Below are positions 45,776-56,188 of a stretch of DNA of 64,000 bases, one piece after another; the stretch's first letter is position 1, and every line of letters begins with the position of its first letter. Below the pieces are notes generated by a model. It saw only the letters and a program-made list of their open reading frames with translations, did no database searches and had not been told where the DNA came from. The position numbers and the translations under genes were made by a program. Source of the DNA: Croceivirga sp. (GTDB lineage Bacteria; Bacteroidota; Bacteroidia; Flavobacteriales; Flavobacteriaceae); the NCBI GenBank assembly GCA_028284935.1, contig JANQQQ010000033.1:87585-151584 (forward strand), in the 5' to 3' direction.

Positions 45776-46735
45776 ATGATGCATAAATCCCGGCAAAACA
45801 TGAAACTATTAATTCTAGTTGTAACCGTAGGAACTTTTTTGTTTGCCAATGCGCAGCCAATCCCTTCTAAACCATTTGAATTCCCTTTTAAAGTAAAGGT
45901 TTACGATTTGCCAGAATCCTCAAATGGGATAAATTACAGATTATATGTTCGTCCTCCTTTGATAGCTCCTAAAACTTCTGAGAAAGCTTCTTGTTTCTTT
46001 TTCTTGGATGCGTTGAGGTTGTTTGTCCCTGCATCTGCGATGACCAGTAATTATGAATATTATAATTACCATCCGGCTGCTTACTTCATTGGAATTGGAT
46101 ACCAAAATGAAGAGGATGGCATCCCAAAGGAAATAAACAGGATAAGGGATTATACCCCAACAACTTTTTCACCAACATCAAAAGATCATTTTTTGGCAAA
46201 CAATGCCAAAGAGTACAAAAATTCTGGGGGATGTGATGCTTTCCTGGATGTTGTACAAAATGAAATCATCCCTTTTATCAATAAACATTTTGATGTGGGG
46301 GATGATCGGGTATTGATAGGAAACTCTATGAGCGGGCTAGCTGCAGTACACGCTTTTTTGACCAGGCCAAATTTGTTTAATCGATATGTTATCGTGAGTC
46401 CGTCAATATGGTGGGATGATTGGTTCTATCCAAGGGAAAAAAGATATGTCATGAAACAACTAAAAATGCTTGACGAAAGTATGAACTTGGATGAAACACG
46501 AATATATTTTGCTGTAGGTGAAGCTGAGGAGCAGTTTGGCATGGTCACCGATTTATATGTTTTGGTAAACTCCTTGAAAACTATGCAATTAAAAAAAATT
46601 AAGACCCACCTGGAAGTACTCCAGGAAGAACAACATGAAGGTGTATTCCCTGGGGCATTTATGAAAGGAATTCTTGGGGTCTACACTGAGGAGGAAAATA
46701 GAAGGAAATCTTTCTCTAGAATTGAGTGGAAGTAG
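45776..46735 (+). CDS. exported putative esterase (Fes/IroE-like alpha/beta hydrolase)
   Basis: This is a 319-residue protein. A Met at 45800 would place KLLILVVTVGTFLFANAQ directly at the N-terminus and is the likelier start; 45776 adds eight residues. The putative esterase domain has a nucleophile elbow IGNSMSG (Ser184) and GDDRVL before it; a late His is probably in EEQHEG. Family members hydrolyse ester bonds in siderophores, sugar esters or similar substrates. The product is periplasmic. It heads a plus-strand run of degradative genes but is 287 bases from the next. Confidence 0.85.
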   Translation: MMHKSRQNMKLLILVVTVGTFLFANAQPIPSKPFEFPFKVKVYDLPESSNGINYRLYVRPPLIAPKTSEKASCFFFLDALRLFVPASAMTSNYEYYNYHPAAYFIGIGYQNEEDGIPKEINRIRDYTPTTFSPTSKDHFLANNAKEYKNSGGCDAFLDVVQNEIIPFINKHFDVGDDRVLIGNSMSGLAAVHAFLTRPNLFNRYVIVSPSIWWDDWFYPREKRYVMKQLKMLDESMNLDETRIYFAVGEAEEQFGMVTDLYVLVNSLKTMQLKKIKTHLEVLQEEQHEGVFPGAFMKGILGVYTEEENRRKSFSRIEWK

Positions 46736-46797
46736 AAATTGGAGCCGCTACATCCACTTGTTTTTAATCAAATCAGACCTACTTTCTTTATACTTTA

Positions 46798-46815
46798 TTT
46801 CAAATATTGCTTAAA
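46798..46815 (+). promoter_or_regulatory. motif A copy 4
   Basis: ATTTCAAATATTGCTTAA is the closest match to the motif consensus. It lies between the esterase and M61-like peptidase genes, 208 bases upstream of the latter and pointing toward it. Confidence 0.5.
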
Positions 46816-47022
46816 GGATCCGGTAATTTTTTGGTATAAAGAAATATAATTATGTTGGTGAACAGAAATCCTCCATCCTTACTATTCTATCTAAATGAGT
46901 TCACTTCTTTTCCGAAACCTTTTATCACAAATGGAGTACATCCTTTTGTTCTCTCAGCTTCTACAAGTTCGGCTAAAGAACACTAGAGAAATCTAACTAC
47001 CATCACCATAAACAAACATAGA

Positions 47023-48561
47023 ATGAAAGTAATGTCAAACATTCAACCCGCGATTTTGTTTATCCAGATTCGTTCAAAAAAATACTCTGGATACTTTCTG
47101 ATGACACTCTTAATCTTCGGTGTTTGCAAAACTATGCAAGCTCAGGATTCTCATAACAAAAGGCTCAATGAATACACCATTTCATTTGATGCCTCTGACA
47201 GGAATACCGCAAAAGTCAAAGCCAAATTGATCTTGCAAGATGGTATTATAAAGATGACACCATGGGGCCACCCATGGCTTCCAAATGGTTGGGCTACTTT
47301 TGTAAGTGAGTTGGAAATCAAATCGAAAAATGGGGAAATCATTGATTACTCCATTGTTGAAAAAGAGGGGTGGGGATCTTGGGAAGTCCATGCGGAAGAT
47401 GGGGAAGAACTCCATTTATCCTACAAAGTCAATTTTGATCATCACAAATACGATTGGAATCCGGCAGGGGGCATAGATTCCCGTCCAGAGGTTACAGACA
47501 AAGCTCATTTCCTGGTCAATAAGGCCTTATTCATCTATTCATTAGGTACCGAATCATCTGTGGTTCACTTCGAAATCCCAGAAAATTGGAAGATTGCTAC
47601 CAACTGGCAACTTCTGGATACTAACCGTTATTACGTTGATTCCTGGATTAATCTGGTCAGCAACGCGTTGGTGCTTGGAGATTTTTATTTAAAAACGGTC
47701 TTCAATGGACCTATGGATCTTCTTATTGCGATGGACTTGAAACTTAAAGATCATCATGAACTAATAGCGAATCTTCTACAAAAACAACTTGATGAGTTTA
47801 GCCGGGTTTTCAAGGGAACACCTGATAGTAACTATTTGATTTCAATTCGACCGGCAGATGAAGATGACGGCGAGTCTTTTCACGATAGTTTTAACCAAGT
47901 CATCACTATGGAAAGAATGGAGGAAAGACCAATTATCTGGGGGAATACTTTGGCACATGAAATGTTTCACTATTGGAACGGTGCCAATTTTCTGGTTGGG
48001 GAGAACCTTGAAGACCTCTATTGGTTTAGCGAGGGGTTCACGGAATACTATTCCAGCAGATCATTGGTAAGAACTAAAATTATTGATAAAGAGACCTATT
48101 TTAGAAAACTCGAAAAATATCTGTCAAGATATTTTATTGCCAAAAAAATGTGGCCGGTAGAACCAATTAGCCTAATTGAAGCCGGTAAAGAAAAACATAA
48201 AAACTGGTTATTGCTCTACGGTGGTGGAGCAACTATGGCGCTCTACTTTGATATTGAAATCAGAAGGCTTACCAAGGGCAAGAAAAGCTTGGATGATGTA
48301 ATGTTTCTCCTTAAGGACCTGTATGGTGAAGAAGGTAAGAAAATCAATAATAATGATGTTCTCGACGCTATTAACACCGTAAGTCAAAAAGATTTCACCG
48401 ATGAATTCAAACGATTAATTGAGGGTACCGATTCTTTCTTAGACTTAGAATCGACCCTTTTGAAAGCAGGCCTACATCTGGATTCTTTTTCGGATGAAAT
48501 GTATCTTTCAGAAAGTGAGGGGTCAGAAAATACCATTTTCCAACAGATCATTGGGCAATGA
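47023..48561 (+). CDS. exported M61-like metallopeptidase
   Basis: This is a 512-residue gluzincin with an N-terminal signal/anchor (hydrophobic FLMTLLIFGVCKTMQAQ, about residues 25-43). The N-terminal beta-domain (about 45-220) precedes the catalytic domain with HEMFHYWN (His312, Glu313, His316) and DLYWFSEGFTEYYSS giving Glu337. The spacing and W-EG-T-YY pattern fit M61 glycyl-aminopeptidases better than M1. A C-terminal helical part follows; the usual M61 PDZ domain is not seen. It is expected to trim peptides in the periplasm. Confidence 0.88.
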   Translation: MKVMSNIQPAILFIQIRSKKYSGYFLMTLLIFGVCKTMQAQDSHNKRLNEYTISFDASDRNTAKVKAKLILQDGIIKMTPWGHPWLPNGWATFVSELEIKSKNGEIIDYSIVEKEGWGSWEVHAEDGEELHLSYKVNFDHHKYDWNPAGGIDSRPEVTDKAHFLVNKALFIYSLGTESSVVHFEIPENWKIATNWQLLDTNRYYVDSWINLVSNALVLGDFYLKTVFNGPMDLLIAMDLKLKDHHELIANLLQKQLDEFSRVFKGTPDSNYLISIRPADEDDGESFHDSFNQVITMERMEERPIIWGNTLAHEMFHYWNGANFLVGENLEDLYWFSEGFTEYYSSRSLVRTKIIDKETYFRKLEKYLSRYFIAKKMWPVEPISLIEAGKEKHKNWLLLYGGGATMALYFDIEIRRLTKGKKSLDDVMFLLKDLYGEEGKKINNNDVLDAINTVSQKDFTDEFKRLIEGTDSFLDLESTLLKAGLHLDSFSDEMYLSESEGSENTIFQQIIGQ

Positions 48562-48761
48562 AGTAGAAACAATTGAACCTATAATCAAAATCCATTAAGG
48601 AATGTGCACGGATTTCCTAGACAATTGAAAGTAACAAACCATGCATTTTATACTTAAAGAAACCAATCTTGATAGGTCTGCCTTAACAGGCATAGTCGCT
48701 ATTACAATAGCAAAAAGAAGCAACTTTTGAAAACCTAATCCCCTTTCCTTGTTTTAGCTTT

Positions 48762-49424
48762 ATGGGCTATTTTCGAATGCAATTCTTGAACCCAACTGTG
48801 AAGAATCATCTACTAAAGTTTTCCTGGATTGGTCCCTTACTATTTGTAACTGCAATACTACTATTCGGGTCTTTGAATCCAGGCTATTCACATATCAGTC
48901 AATTTATAAGTGAATTAGGTGCGAAAGGAGCAAGTCATGGTGAATTGATGAATTACCTAGGTATTATTCCTTTCGGACTATCCATACTTCTTTTTTCCAT
49001 AGGGAGTATAATTGCATTGAAAAAGAACATTCTTAATAAAATATCATTTATTGTATTATCGATTACGGGTATATTATTTATTATGGCAGGAATATTTAGT
49101 TGTGACGAAGGTTGCAATTTTGAGGACATGTCTCAAGAAGCAATTGTTCATAATTTGAGTGCATTTATGGCGTTTGTCTTATTTCTCATTTCGGCCATAT
49201 TGTTTGGTATAAATAGTTTTACAAAAAAGAGAAACAAAAGCTATCTTTTCAGTCTAATTAGTGGTTTAGTCGGCATATTTCTATTTTATGTAATAAGCAC
49301 AACCGGTATATATTCTGAATTCAGAGGACTTTATCAAAGACTGTTCATTACCAATTTTCTTATATGGTTAATAATAATTGGAGGTTTTGTGCATAAAACC
49401 ACATACAACCATGGCTATAAGTAA
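48762..49424 (+). CDS. DUF998 membrane protein
   Basis: This 220-residue protein has about six TM helices. LNPGYSHISQFISELGAKGASHGELMNYLGIIPFG is the conserved DUF998 N-terminal block, and SCDEGCNF with two Cys follows the third TM. Function is unknown; family members are thought to be integral enzymes or transport-like proteins. A Met at 48777 is an alternative start. It lies between the M61-like and serine hydrolase genes on the same strand. Confidence 0.9.
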   Translation: MGYFRMQFLNPTVKNHLLKFSWIGPLLFVTAILLFGSLNPGYSHISQFISELGAKGASHGELMNYLGIIPFGLSILLFSIGSIIALKKNILNKISFIVLSITGILFIMAGIFSCDEGCNFEDMSQEAIVHNLSAFMAFVLFLISAILFGINSFTKKRNKSYLFSLISGLVGIFLFYVISTTGIYSEFRGLYQRLFITNFLIWLIIIGGFVHKTTYNHGYK

Positions 49425-49517
49425 TTGCTTTTTGTTGCCAACTTTGCTCATTCAAAAAGGATAGGATTCTCTTGGAGCTTTTATACAAAACAGTAACTAT
49501 TCTCAATCATCAATTAA

Positions 49518-50681
49518 ATGAAAATCAAAGGAAAAATCTGGATACCGGTAAAACTACACGCTTTACTTACAACAATCATTTTGTTTTCCATTCTGGAACA
49601 TGGATGTGCCCAAAAACCAAATAGTACCGAGAATCTTAAAGATGAAATTATCAATTTATCGCAAGAATACTTGGAACTGAATAAATATGCCAGTGGCGTG
49701 ATTACAAGAATATCTTATCCGGATAGTCTGGATTTTGTATATGCGGCCGGTTATAGGGACCAAAAGGACACAAATGCACTGAAAGGTGATGAACAGTTTA
49801 TTGCCGCTAGCATTACCAAGACATTTTTGGCTGTCTGTATTCTACAACAAATGGAAGAAAATTTACTTTCCCTGGATGACAAGGTAGTTAAATATGTGGA
49901 TAACGAAGCTTTACAAAGGTTGACGCAGTATAAAAATCGTTCTTATGAAAATGAACTTACCATTGAACACCTTTTAAGACATACAAGCGGAATTGTTGAT
50001 TATCTAAACAAGGGCAAAGTTCATTTAAATGCCTTAAATATTACTCCAAATCAAAATTATACGCTTCAGGAGCGGTTGGATTTTGCATTGGACTTGGGAG
50101 AACATACCGCAACCAATAAACTGGGGAAATATAACTATTCCAATACTAATTATATCCTACTTGGTATGATTGCCGAAAAGGTAGATCAAACAGATATATC
50201 GGAAATCTTTGAGAATAGAATCATTGAGCCTTTAGGACTATCATTTACCTCCCTAGACCCTCCGAGTACTGCAATAAAAAAAATGTTTAATGGGTATTAT
50301 GAAAATAGGGATTTGACAAAATTCACAATAGAGTTTAACAGAGATAATCCCGCCGCCGGAATTCTTACTAATGTAGATGACCTGGTCACTTTTGGCAGGG
50401 CTGTTTTTCAAGGCTCATTGTTTGCAAATAATCGGACTTTGGAAATGATGTTGGATTTTAATAAAGGATATGGCCTTGGTGTCATGCAATTTGAAAAATC
50501 ACACAAAACGGGGAGAGTAATTGGACATAGCGGCTACGATCCAGGCTACACCTCTTATTTGGTGTATTTGGAAGATATAGATACTTGTATTGTCACTGTA
50601 ATAAATCAATCTGAACTAAGGGTTGAAATGCCAGCTTTTTTAGTGGTCAAAATTGTAGCTGCCTTTAAAGCATATTTATGA
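49518..50681 (+). CDS. beta-lactamase-fold serine hydrolase (S12/class C type), copy 1
   Basis: This is a 387-residue exported hydrolase (hydrophobic N-terminus, residues about 13-27; HGCAQ may be a weak lipobox). Catalytic motifs are SITK (Ser98-Lys101), YSN in KYNYSNTNYILLG, and HSG in VIGHSGYDPGYTSY. All three match the penicillin-binding/class C beta-lactamase fold, so it should act on a D-amino-acid peptide, ester or lactam; the substrate is unknown. It is the only one of four such genes in this region on the plus strand. Confidence 0.9.
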   Translation: MKIKGKIWIPVKLHALLTTIILFSILEHGCAQKPNSTENLKDEIINLSQEYLELNKYASGVITRISYPDSLDFVYAAGYRDQKDTNALKGDEQFIAASITKTFLAVCILQQMEENLLSLDDKVVKYVDNEALQRLTQYKNRSYENELTIEHLLRHTSGIVDYLNKGKVHLNALNITPNQNYTLQERLDFALDLGEHTATNKLGKYNYSNTNYILLGMIAEKVDQTDISEIFENRIIEPLGLSFTSLDPPSTAIKKMFNGYYENRDLTKFTIEFNRDNPAAGILTNVDDLVTFGRAVFQGSLFANNRTLEMMLDFNKGYGLGVMQFEKSHKTGRVIGHSGYDPGYTSYLVYLEDIDTCIVTVINQSELRVEMPAFLVVKIVAAFKAYL

Positions 50682-50832
50682 ATTGATTTAAAAAGGCGTA
50701 AATGAAATATTCAAGCTTTCAAAGGGTTTCTACAAATACCAATACTGTGTTTTAACACCATTTCGCTTGGTTAAGTTTTTGATTAGTAATCTGTCGGTCT
50801 TCAGCAGCAATGAATTGAAGTATTGACGTTGA

Positions 50833-53235
50833 TCAGTTCCTTTGTTGCCTTGCCCTTTTCATCTCCTTACCTATTTCGGAGTCCCGTTTCTTTTCTGATC
50901 TTATGCTCTGTTTTCCAAACTTATAATTCAGTGCCAACATCACATACCTAGAATCTTGGTAACTTCTGAAATTATCAATTAGACCTGCAAAATCCGTTCT
51001 GCCCACAGGATATTGATTCCAAAAAATATCATTTATGTTTAAACTTATTGTTGCCCTCCCATCCAAAAAAGACTTTTTACCACCTATGGAAACAGATGAG
51101 ATTGTTTCAAGTTCGGTTATGCCGGAAAAATGAGAGAACAAATGAAATGTGCTTAACTCCAATTCATAACCATTGCCTAAAATGAAGCTGTGATTTGAGC
51201 TTAAGTTCGTAATGGGGGTCGATCTGTCCAATTGGGATCCAGAAATTTGACCTTCAAATCTATTTAATGAAGCATTAAGACTGATGTTGGATTGTAGCCA
51301 ACTATCAATCTCCAAGGGAACACTTAAAGTCAGGGCAACATTTTTAACCCTATCTATATTGATAGGCTGAAGCAGCACCTCTTCATTGTTCCCATTTTGC
51401 AAGGCACCTTCAGAAATAAAGTCTTCGGTAATTGCGAAGGAAATAGCGATGAAGTATTTATTCCGTATTGTATAATTGGCTTGGGTAGACCATGTAAACT
51501 GAGGTCTTAAAAGAGGATTGCCAATTCTAAAAGTATTGGTATCTATAAAAAGTGGAAATGGGTTTAGTTGATAATAAATGGGCCGATCTATCCTCCTTCC
51601 TACTGAAAAACCCAATCGATTATTTTCATTTAGGGAATGGGTAATGGACAGAGAAGGAAACAAGCTGAAATAATTAATGTTAAAGGTTTCATTAATGGTC
51701 TTTTGGACACCTTTTATATCCGTATACTCCCCCCGTAATCCAAAGTCAAAACTCCACTTCTCTCCACCCAAAAAGTAACTGAGATAAGTACTGTGGATAC
51801 TTTCGTCATATTGAAATAAATTCACCAAATTGCTATCCAGAATATTGGCATCCATGAATCCAAAGTACTTCACCTCATTATTGGTTCTAGCACTAACCGA
51901 CTTGTAACCTGCTTTTAAAGTTTTACCTTCTTCCGGAGTATACTCATAATCCACACTTAAACCAAAAAGTTTAAGACCACCATCAATATCTCCAATAAGA
52001 ACTGTGCTATCCAAAACGTCATTATCAAGTGCAAAAAAGGACGTATGGAACCTTTGATCTAGTTTGTTGATATACTTTGCAACATCAATGTCAAAATCCA
52101 AAAAGGACTTGTTTTCAAACGTATATTTTAGATTAAAATTCCCGGTTAAGTTGGTCCAGTTCGAAGTGTTTTCAGTATTGGTGATTTGATTAAGGATTTG
52201 TTCGCCATTACCATTAAAACCGTTGATGTTATTTATGGCGTTCTGTTCTTCATTATTGAATATTCCTGAAAACAGGAAACCAAAACTTAGATGGTTATTT
52301 ACCTCATAGTCCAATCCTAACCGTGGAGTATGAATTTCAATGGGCAGTTTGAAAACATTGTTAAGTTCAATATTGGAAATAATCTCCCTGTTTTCATTTA
52401 AAAAGGTTCTATCGATATCAACCCGCAACCACTCATCCCTTTTGGCAAGTGTATATTGACCATAAAGATTCAATTTCTCTGACCTATGATTAAAGTTTAG
52501 GCTTTTTTCCCATCTAAAGTATCTCCCGGACCCAAATGCAGTGCTAAAGCCTGCATTCGTCCCAAACAGCTTTCCTTGCTTAGTTAGAATGTTTATTATG
52601 CCCGCATTTCCTTGTGCTTCAAATTGAGCCGATGGATTACTGATAATTTCAATTTTATCAATGTTGGCAGATGACATATTCTGCAGAAGGTTTCCCAACT
52701 CACTGCCATTTAGCCGCGTATCCTTGCCATCAATAAAAATCCTAACACCGCTTCGCCCATTTAACAATACCGTGGTATTCTGGTCCACCATAACACCTGG
52801 CGCCTTTTGAAGTACTTCCACTACTGAATTGCCAAGGCTGGTGGCATTTCCCGCCACATTGACGACAAGCTTGTCTTTCTTTATTTGCAAGAGGGGTTTA
52901 TTTGCGACGATTGTTACACCTTCCAATTCTTCCAATTGGGTACCAAGTGTTATGATACCAAATTCCTTTGATTCGGAAACTAAGAATGTCTCAGTTCCAT
53001 ACCCAATAGAAGAAAATACTACTTTGTAATCTCCTGGGTTCAGCTCAATAGTGAATCTGCCTGATGTATCCGTAATTGAACCCTTGACCAAGGTCGTATC
53101 CAACTGTTTATAAACAATAACATTAACATAAGGAATTGGAGTTTGATGCTCATCTTGAATTGTACCCCCGATGGTGATTTGAGCACAAATGCAATTACAT
53201 AACAACATCGCCATGACTAAATAAAAACATTTCAT
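50833..53235 (-). CDS. TonB-dependent outer-membrane receptor, OMP_b-brl_3 type
   Basis: This is an 800-residue receptor. After the signal peptide (CNCICAQ), a CarboxypepD_reg-like domain (about 20-105) starts ITIGGTIQDEHQTPIPYVNV. A plug (about 115-215) has VVEVLQKAPGVMVDQ and NGRSGVRIFIDGKD. The barrel that follows is of the OMP_b-brl_3 type and ends with ALNYKFGKQ and a basic tail. It is likely an importer or surface receptor without a SusD partner. The gene lies 67 bases after serine hydrolase copy 2 on the same strand and may be co-transcribed with it. Confidence 0.93.
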   Translation of the reverse strand: MKCFYLVMAMLLCNCICAQITIGGTIQDEHQTPIPYVNVIVYKQLDTTLVKGSITDTSGRFTIELNPGDYKVVFSSIGYGTETFLVSESKEFGIITLGTQLEELEGVTIVANKPLLQIKKDKLVVNVAGNATSLGNSVVEVLQKAPGVMVDQNTTVLLNGRSGVRIFIDGKDTRLNGSELGNLLQNMSSANIDKIEIISNPSAQFEAQGNAGIINILTKQGKLFGTNAGFSTAFGSGRYFRWEKSLNFNHRSEKLNLYGQYTLAKRDEWLRVDIDRTFLNENREIISNIELNNVFKLPIEIHTPRLGLDYEVNNHLSFGFLFSGIFNNEEQNAINNINGFNGNGEQILNQITNTENTSNWTNLTGNFNLKYTFENKSFLDFDIDVAKYINKLDQRFHTSFFALDNDVLDSTVLIGDIDGGLKLFGLSVDYEYTPEEGKTLKAGYKSVSARTNNEVKYFGFMDANILDSNLVNLFQYDESIHSTYLSYFLGGEKWSFDFGLRGEYTDIKGVQKTINETFNINYFSLFPSLSITHSLNENNRLGFSVGRRIDRPIYYQLNPFPLFIDTNTFRIGNPLLRPQFTWSTQANYTIRNKYFIAISFAITEDFISEGALQNGNNEEVLLQPINIDRVKNVALTLSVPLEIDSWLQSNISLNASLNRFEGQISGSQLDRSTPITNLSSNHSFILGNGYELELSTFHLFSHFSGITELETISSVSIGGKKSFLDGRATISLNINDIFWNQYPVGRTDFAGLIDNFRSYQDSRYVMLALNYKFGKQSIRSEKKRDSEIGKEMKRARQQRN

Positions 53236-53302
53236 GATTGGAATGATTGATGAAGTAAGGAGAAAGTCCCTTTATTGGGTTAATTAAAAAAGTTAAGAGC
53301 AC

Positions 53303-54772
53303 CTACCGTTGCCCATCCACCTTTTCAAACATTACTGTTGGTAAGATATTCGCACCTTCTCGATAGTACTCAATCTTTATCGGTTCATCAAGAACAAAAC
53401 GGAACTTTCCAGGAATATCATTGATGATGAATGTATTGTTGCCCTCATAAACCAAATCATGCCTTACACCTCTCCAAGCCATTGGAAAGTACAACTTACC
53501 ATCTTCTTCCTTTAATTCAAGAACAGGGCCAAATTTGATGTCTTTGTAGTTGCCCAAGATGGTTATTAATAAGGTATCTGAAAGTTCTTCCTTGTTTACC
53601 CAAGGCATTTTTGCCCCCCAATTATGTGTTTGAATAATATTATCCCTTAGTTTATCAATAATTGGTATTCTGATGCTATTGGGCCCATTCCCCAGAAAAA
53701 CCATTCCATTGCCATCTTTCATCGTAGCATATACATAACCGCCTGTTCCTGTATTGGCCCCTCCATGGGAGAACCAATCCAAATTTCCAAACCAATTAAA
53801 ACGTTCCCATCCCAATCCCCAACTCATCATTCCTTGCAATATGGTTAGGTTGGTTAATCTTGTAGCAACACTTTCTGATATCACATCGGAATCAATGCCA
53901 TTCAAAGCTTTTTGAATTTCTATTAAAATCAATGCCATTTCTGACGGTGTTGACCATAACCCCGAAGCTGATACCTGCGGTGTAATTGGAATACCTGTTC
54001 TTATGATGTCTCCTTGGTCGTTATGGGCCCTGGCCACATTCTTCAAAAACCCCTCTTCATTGGGTTGTTTCATGGTGGTGCGCCTCAGATTTAAAGGGTC
54101 AAAAAGGTGCTCTTTTGCTAAATCAGCCAACGATTTTCCAAAATGATCCTCTAAGGCCATCATTGCTATAGTATACCCCCCTCCACTGTATTTCCAATCC
54201 GTACCTGGAATAAAACTAAATGTAATTGAATCATTATCCGGTATTTTACCCTGTAAGGATTCCACAATAGTTGGAATGGTATCTCCTTCATAAAAATCGG
54301 TAAATCCCCCTTGGGAAGTACCAGCGGTATGACCTAATAAATGTTCCAGAGTCACATCTACTTCTTCGATGAATTTGTTTTTTGGCAATTGCCATCTTTT
54401 CAAATAATGACTAACGGGAGCTTTTAAGTCTATCAATCCCTTATCCTCCAAAATAGCGCATAGCGTGGCCGTGATTGGTTTCGATATTGATGCGGTAGAA
54501 TAAGCTGTTTTTTGATTTATTGGAACAGAATCGAATTTGACACCCCATTCTCCGGTCCAAATAATGTTGTAATCTTCAAAAACTGCGACACTTAAACTTT
54601 TTAGTCCTTTCCTACGCATCAATTCATGTATTGAAATTGTATCACCGTCGTCAACGGGAATTTGTGTCACAGCTAACTGCTTCCTTATTTCATTTTCCTG
54701 TTGGCTTTCAATCTTTTTGTTACAACAAAACAGAAATGACGAAATAAAAAATAGGCAAATTGATTTTTTCAT
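53303..54772 (-). CDS. beta-lactamase-fold serine hydrolase lipoprotein, copy 2
   Basis: This 489-residue lipoprotein has lipobox SFLFCC. Motifs are SISK (Ser95-Lys98), YSG in WKYSGGGYT (instead of YSN) and HGG in WFSHGGANTG. A C-terminal domain (about 400-489) beyond the catalytic core is typical of S12 peptidases with extra beta-domain. The active-site Gly in place of Asn is common among esterase-like members. A motif B copy lies about 154 bases upstream. The TonB receptor gene follows closely on the same strand. Confidence 0.88.
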   Translation of the reverse strand: MKKSICLFFISSFLFCCNKKIESQQENEIRKQLAVTQIPVDDGDTISIHELMRRKGLKSLSVAVFEDYNIIWTGEWGVKFDSVPINQKTAYSTASISKPITATLCAILEDKGLIDLKAPVSHYLKRWQLPKNKFIEEVDVTLEHLLGHTAGTSQGGFTDFYEGDTIPTIVESLQGKIPDNDSITFSFIPGTDWKYSGGGYTIAMMALEDHFGKSLADLAKEHLFDPLNLRRTTMKQPNEEGFLKNVARAHNDQGDIIRTGIPITPQVSASGLWSTPSEMALILIEIQKALNGIDSDVISESVATRLTNLTILQGMMSWGLGWERFNWFGNLDWFSHGGANTGTGGYVYATMKDGNGMVFLGNGPNSIRIPIIDKLRDNIIQTHNWGAKMPWVNKEELSDTLLITILGNYKDIKFGPVLELKEEDGKLYFPMAWRGVRHDLVYEGNNTFIINDIPGKFRFVLDEPIKIEYYREGANILPTVMFEKVDGQR

Positions 54773-55114
54773 TTTTTGATTTTTTTGATGAATAAATGAA
54801 CAGCGTAAAACAGTTATGACCTAATGAGCGCTTTTATCTACAACTTAAAAATGACCGGTTTTAGATCAAAACCTACTGTCTGAGGTGAAATTTAGACAAA
54901 AAGAAAATCGGGGCAATTCTTTATTCTTCCTGAATCATGATGTGGAAAATAATTGGCAAAATCAGTTGAACAATTATTTCAATTTTAAAGTAGTTCAATA
55001 TCCTATAAGCTCCATCCAATCTAGTTGCCAATACCCCCAACTCTGTTCTCGATTAGTTTAGTAAAGAATGGGGCCTGATTTAAAATATATCATTATTGGC
55101 AAGTACTCATTAGA
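54773..55114. other. intergenic region with motif B
   Basis: These 342 AT-rich bases hold no gene. Apart from motif B (54926-54950) and A/T tracts, nothing stands out. Confidence 0.5.
54926..54950 (-). promoter_or_regulatory. motif B copy 2
   Basis: CTTCCTGAATCATGATGTGG followed by AAAAT, a diverged version of the 39465 element, 154 bases upstream of serine hydrolase copy 2. Confidence 0.4.
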
Positions 55115-56188
55115 TTAGACTTTACGGTGCGTTTGCCGGAATTCTTTTGGGGAGGTGCGCTCATTTTTTTTGAAGTAGGTATAGAAACTGGTAGTCGAAT
55201 TAAATCCAGATTCATAAATGATTTGGGAAACGTTCTTTTCGTCGTTCGAAAAGGAAACAAGAAGATTTTTTGCGTACTTCAATCTTCGTTGATTGATGAA
55301 ATCTGAAAAATTGGTTTTGAAAAATAAATTTATGGTGTGGGATACCTGCCTTGGACTCAAGTCCACTTCTTTGGCTAATGTCTGGATATTCATCTCAGGA
55401 TTTTTGAATAGTTGACCACCATCAATTTTTTCCAAAATGAGTTCTGCATACCCAATAATTTCTTCCTTATCAAAATTGTCCTTATAGCTCTTGGATACCA
55501 CACCACCATTTAAAGGTGTTCTTTCAATATTCTCATAAATCCCCATAAAAGAATTGGTTTTCATCCAACCCGCAATTGTCAAATAATTAATAATAAAAAG
55601 AATAATTAAAGCTTGAATATTAACAAGAATCAGTGAAATCATATCAGTTGGGATAAAGTCGAATAAATATTCAGCAAAATCAATGACAATTAATGGGAAA
55701 AATGGGACAAGAAAAGTAAATAGCCATTCTATATCCACAATATCCAAATTCGAGTAATTGCTTTTTAAAATCTTCTTTGTATCCAAATACTTAAAAAATG
55801 ACAAGAAGAAATAATAGGCAAAACAAACAGCTAAAAGCCCTTCAAAAATGCTTGAGGATATTCCGGTAAACAACCCAATAGTAAAACAGCCAATTGGAAC
55901 TAGATGAATCTTATATTTACTCTTTTCACTTTTATGGACATAATTCAAAGATTGGATATAGAGGAATAGGAAAGGGCCATAAAGAAACCCGAAAAAAGCT
56001 AAAAATTCCAGTGATATCAGGGTATATTCGGAGACTAAGGCATATACTATTTCAACTACAAGAGTTAATAAAAACCCTGCCAGATATATGTTGCTTGCTT
56101 TTTTTCCCCTTCTGGTAAAAACCAGGAACCCCGCCAAAACAAGACTTTGTAGTCCTTGTATAATGAATAAAATGTTGATTATAGACAT
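55115..56188 (-). CDS. membrane-anchored AraC-family regulator
   Basis: This is a 357-residue regulator with about seven TMs (residues 5-210) and a C-terminal AraC domain (about 255-355; IQTLAKEVDLSPRQVSHTINLFF, then VSQIIYESGFNSTTSFYTYFKKNERTSPKEFR). It lies upstream of serine hydrolase copy 2 and the TonB receptor on the same strand, separated by 342 bases, so it may regulate them. A diverged motif B lies 169 bases upstream of its start. Confidence 0.92.
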   Translation of the reverse strand: MSIINILFIIQGLQSLVLAGFLVFTRRGKKASNIYLAGFLLTLVVEIVYALVSEYTLISLEFLAFFGFLYGPFLFLYIQSLNYVHKSEKSKYKIHLVPIGCFTIGLFTGISSSIFEGLLAVCFAYYFFLSFFKYLDTKKILKSNYSNLDIVDIEWLFTFLVPFFPLIVIDFAEYLFDFIPTDMISLILVNIQALIILFIINYLTIAGWMKTNSFMGIYENIERTPLNGGVVSKSYKDNFDKEEIIGYAELILEKIDGGQLFKNPEMNIQTLAKEVDLSPRQVSHTINLFFKTNFSDFINQRRLKYAKNLLVSFSNDEKNVSQIIYESGFNSTTSFYTYFKKNERTSPKEFRQTHRKV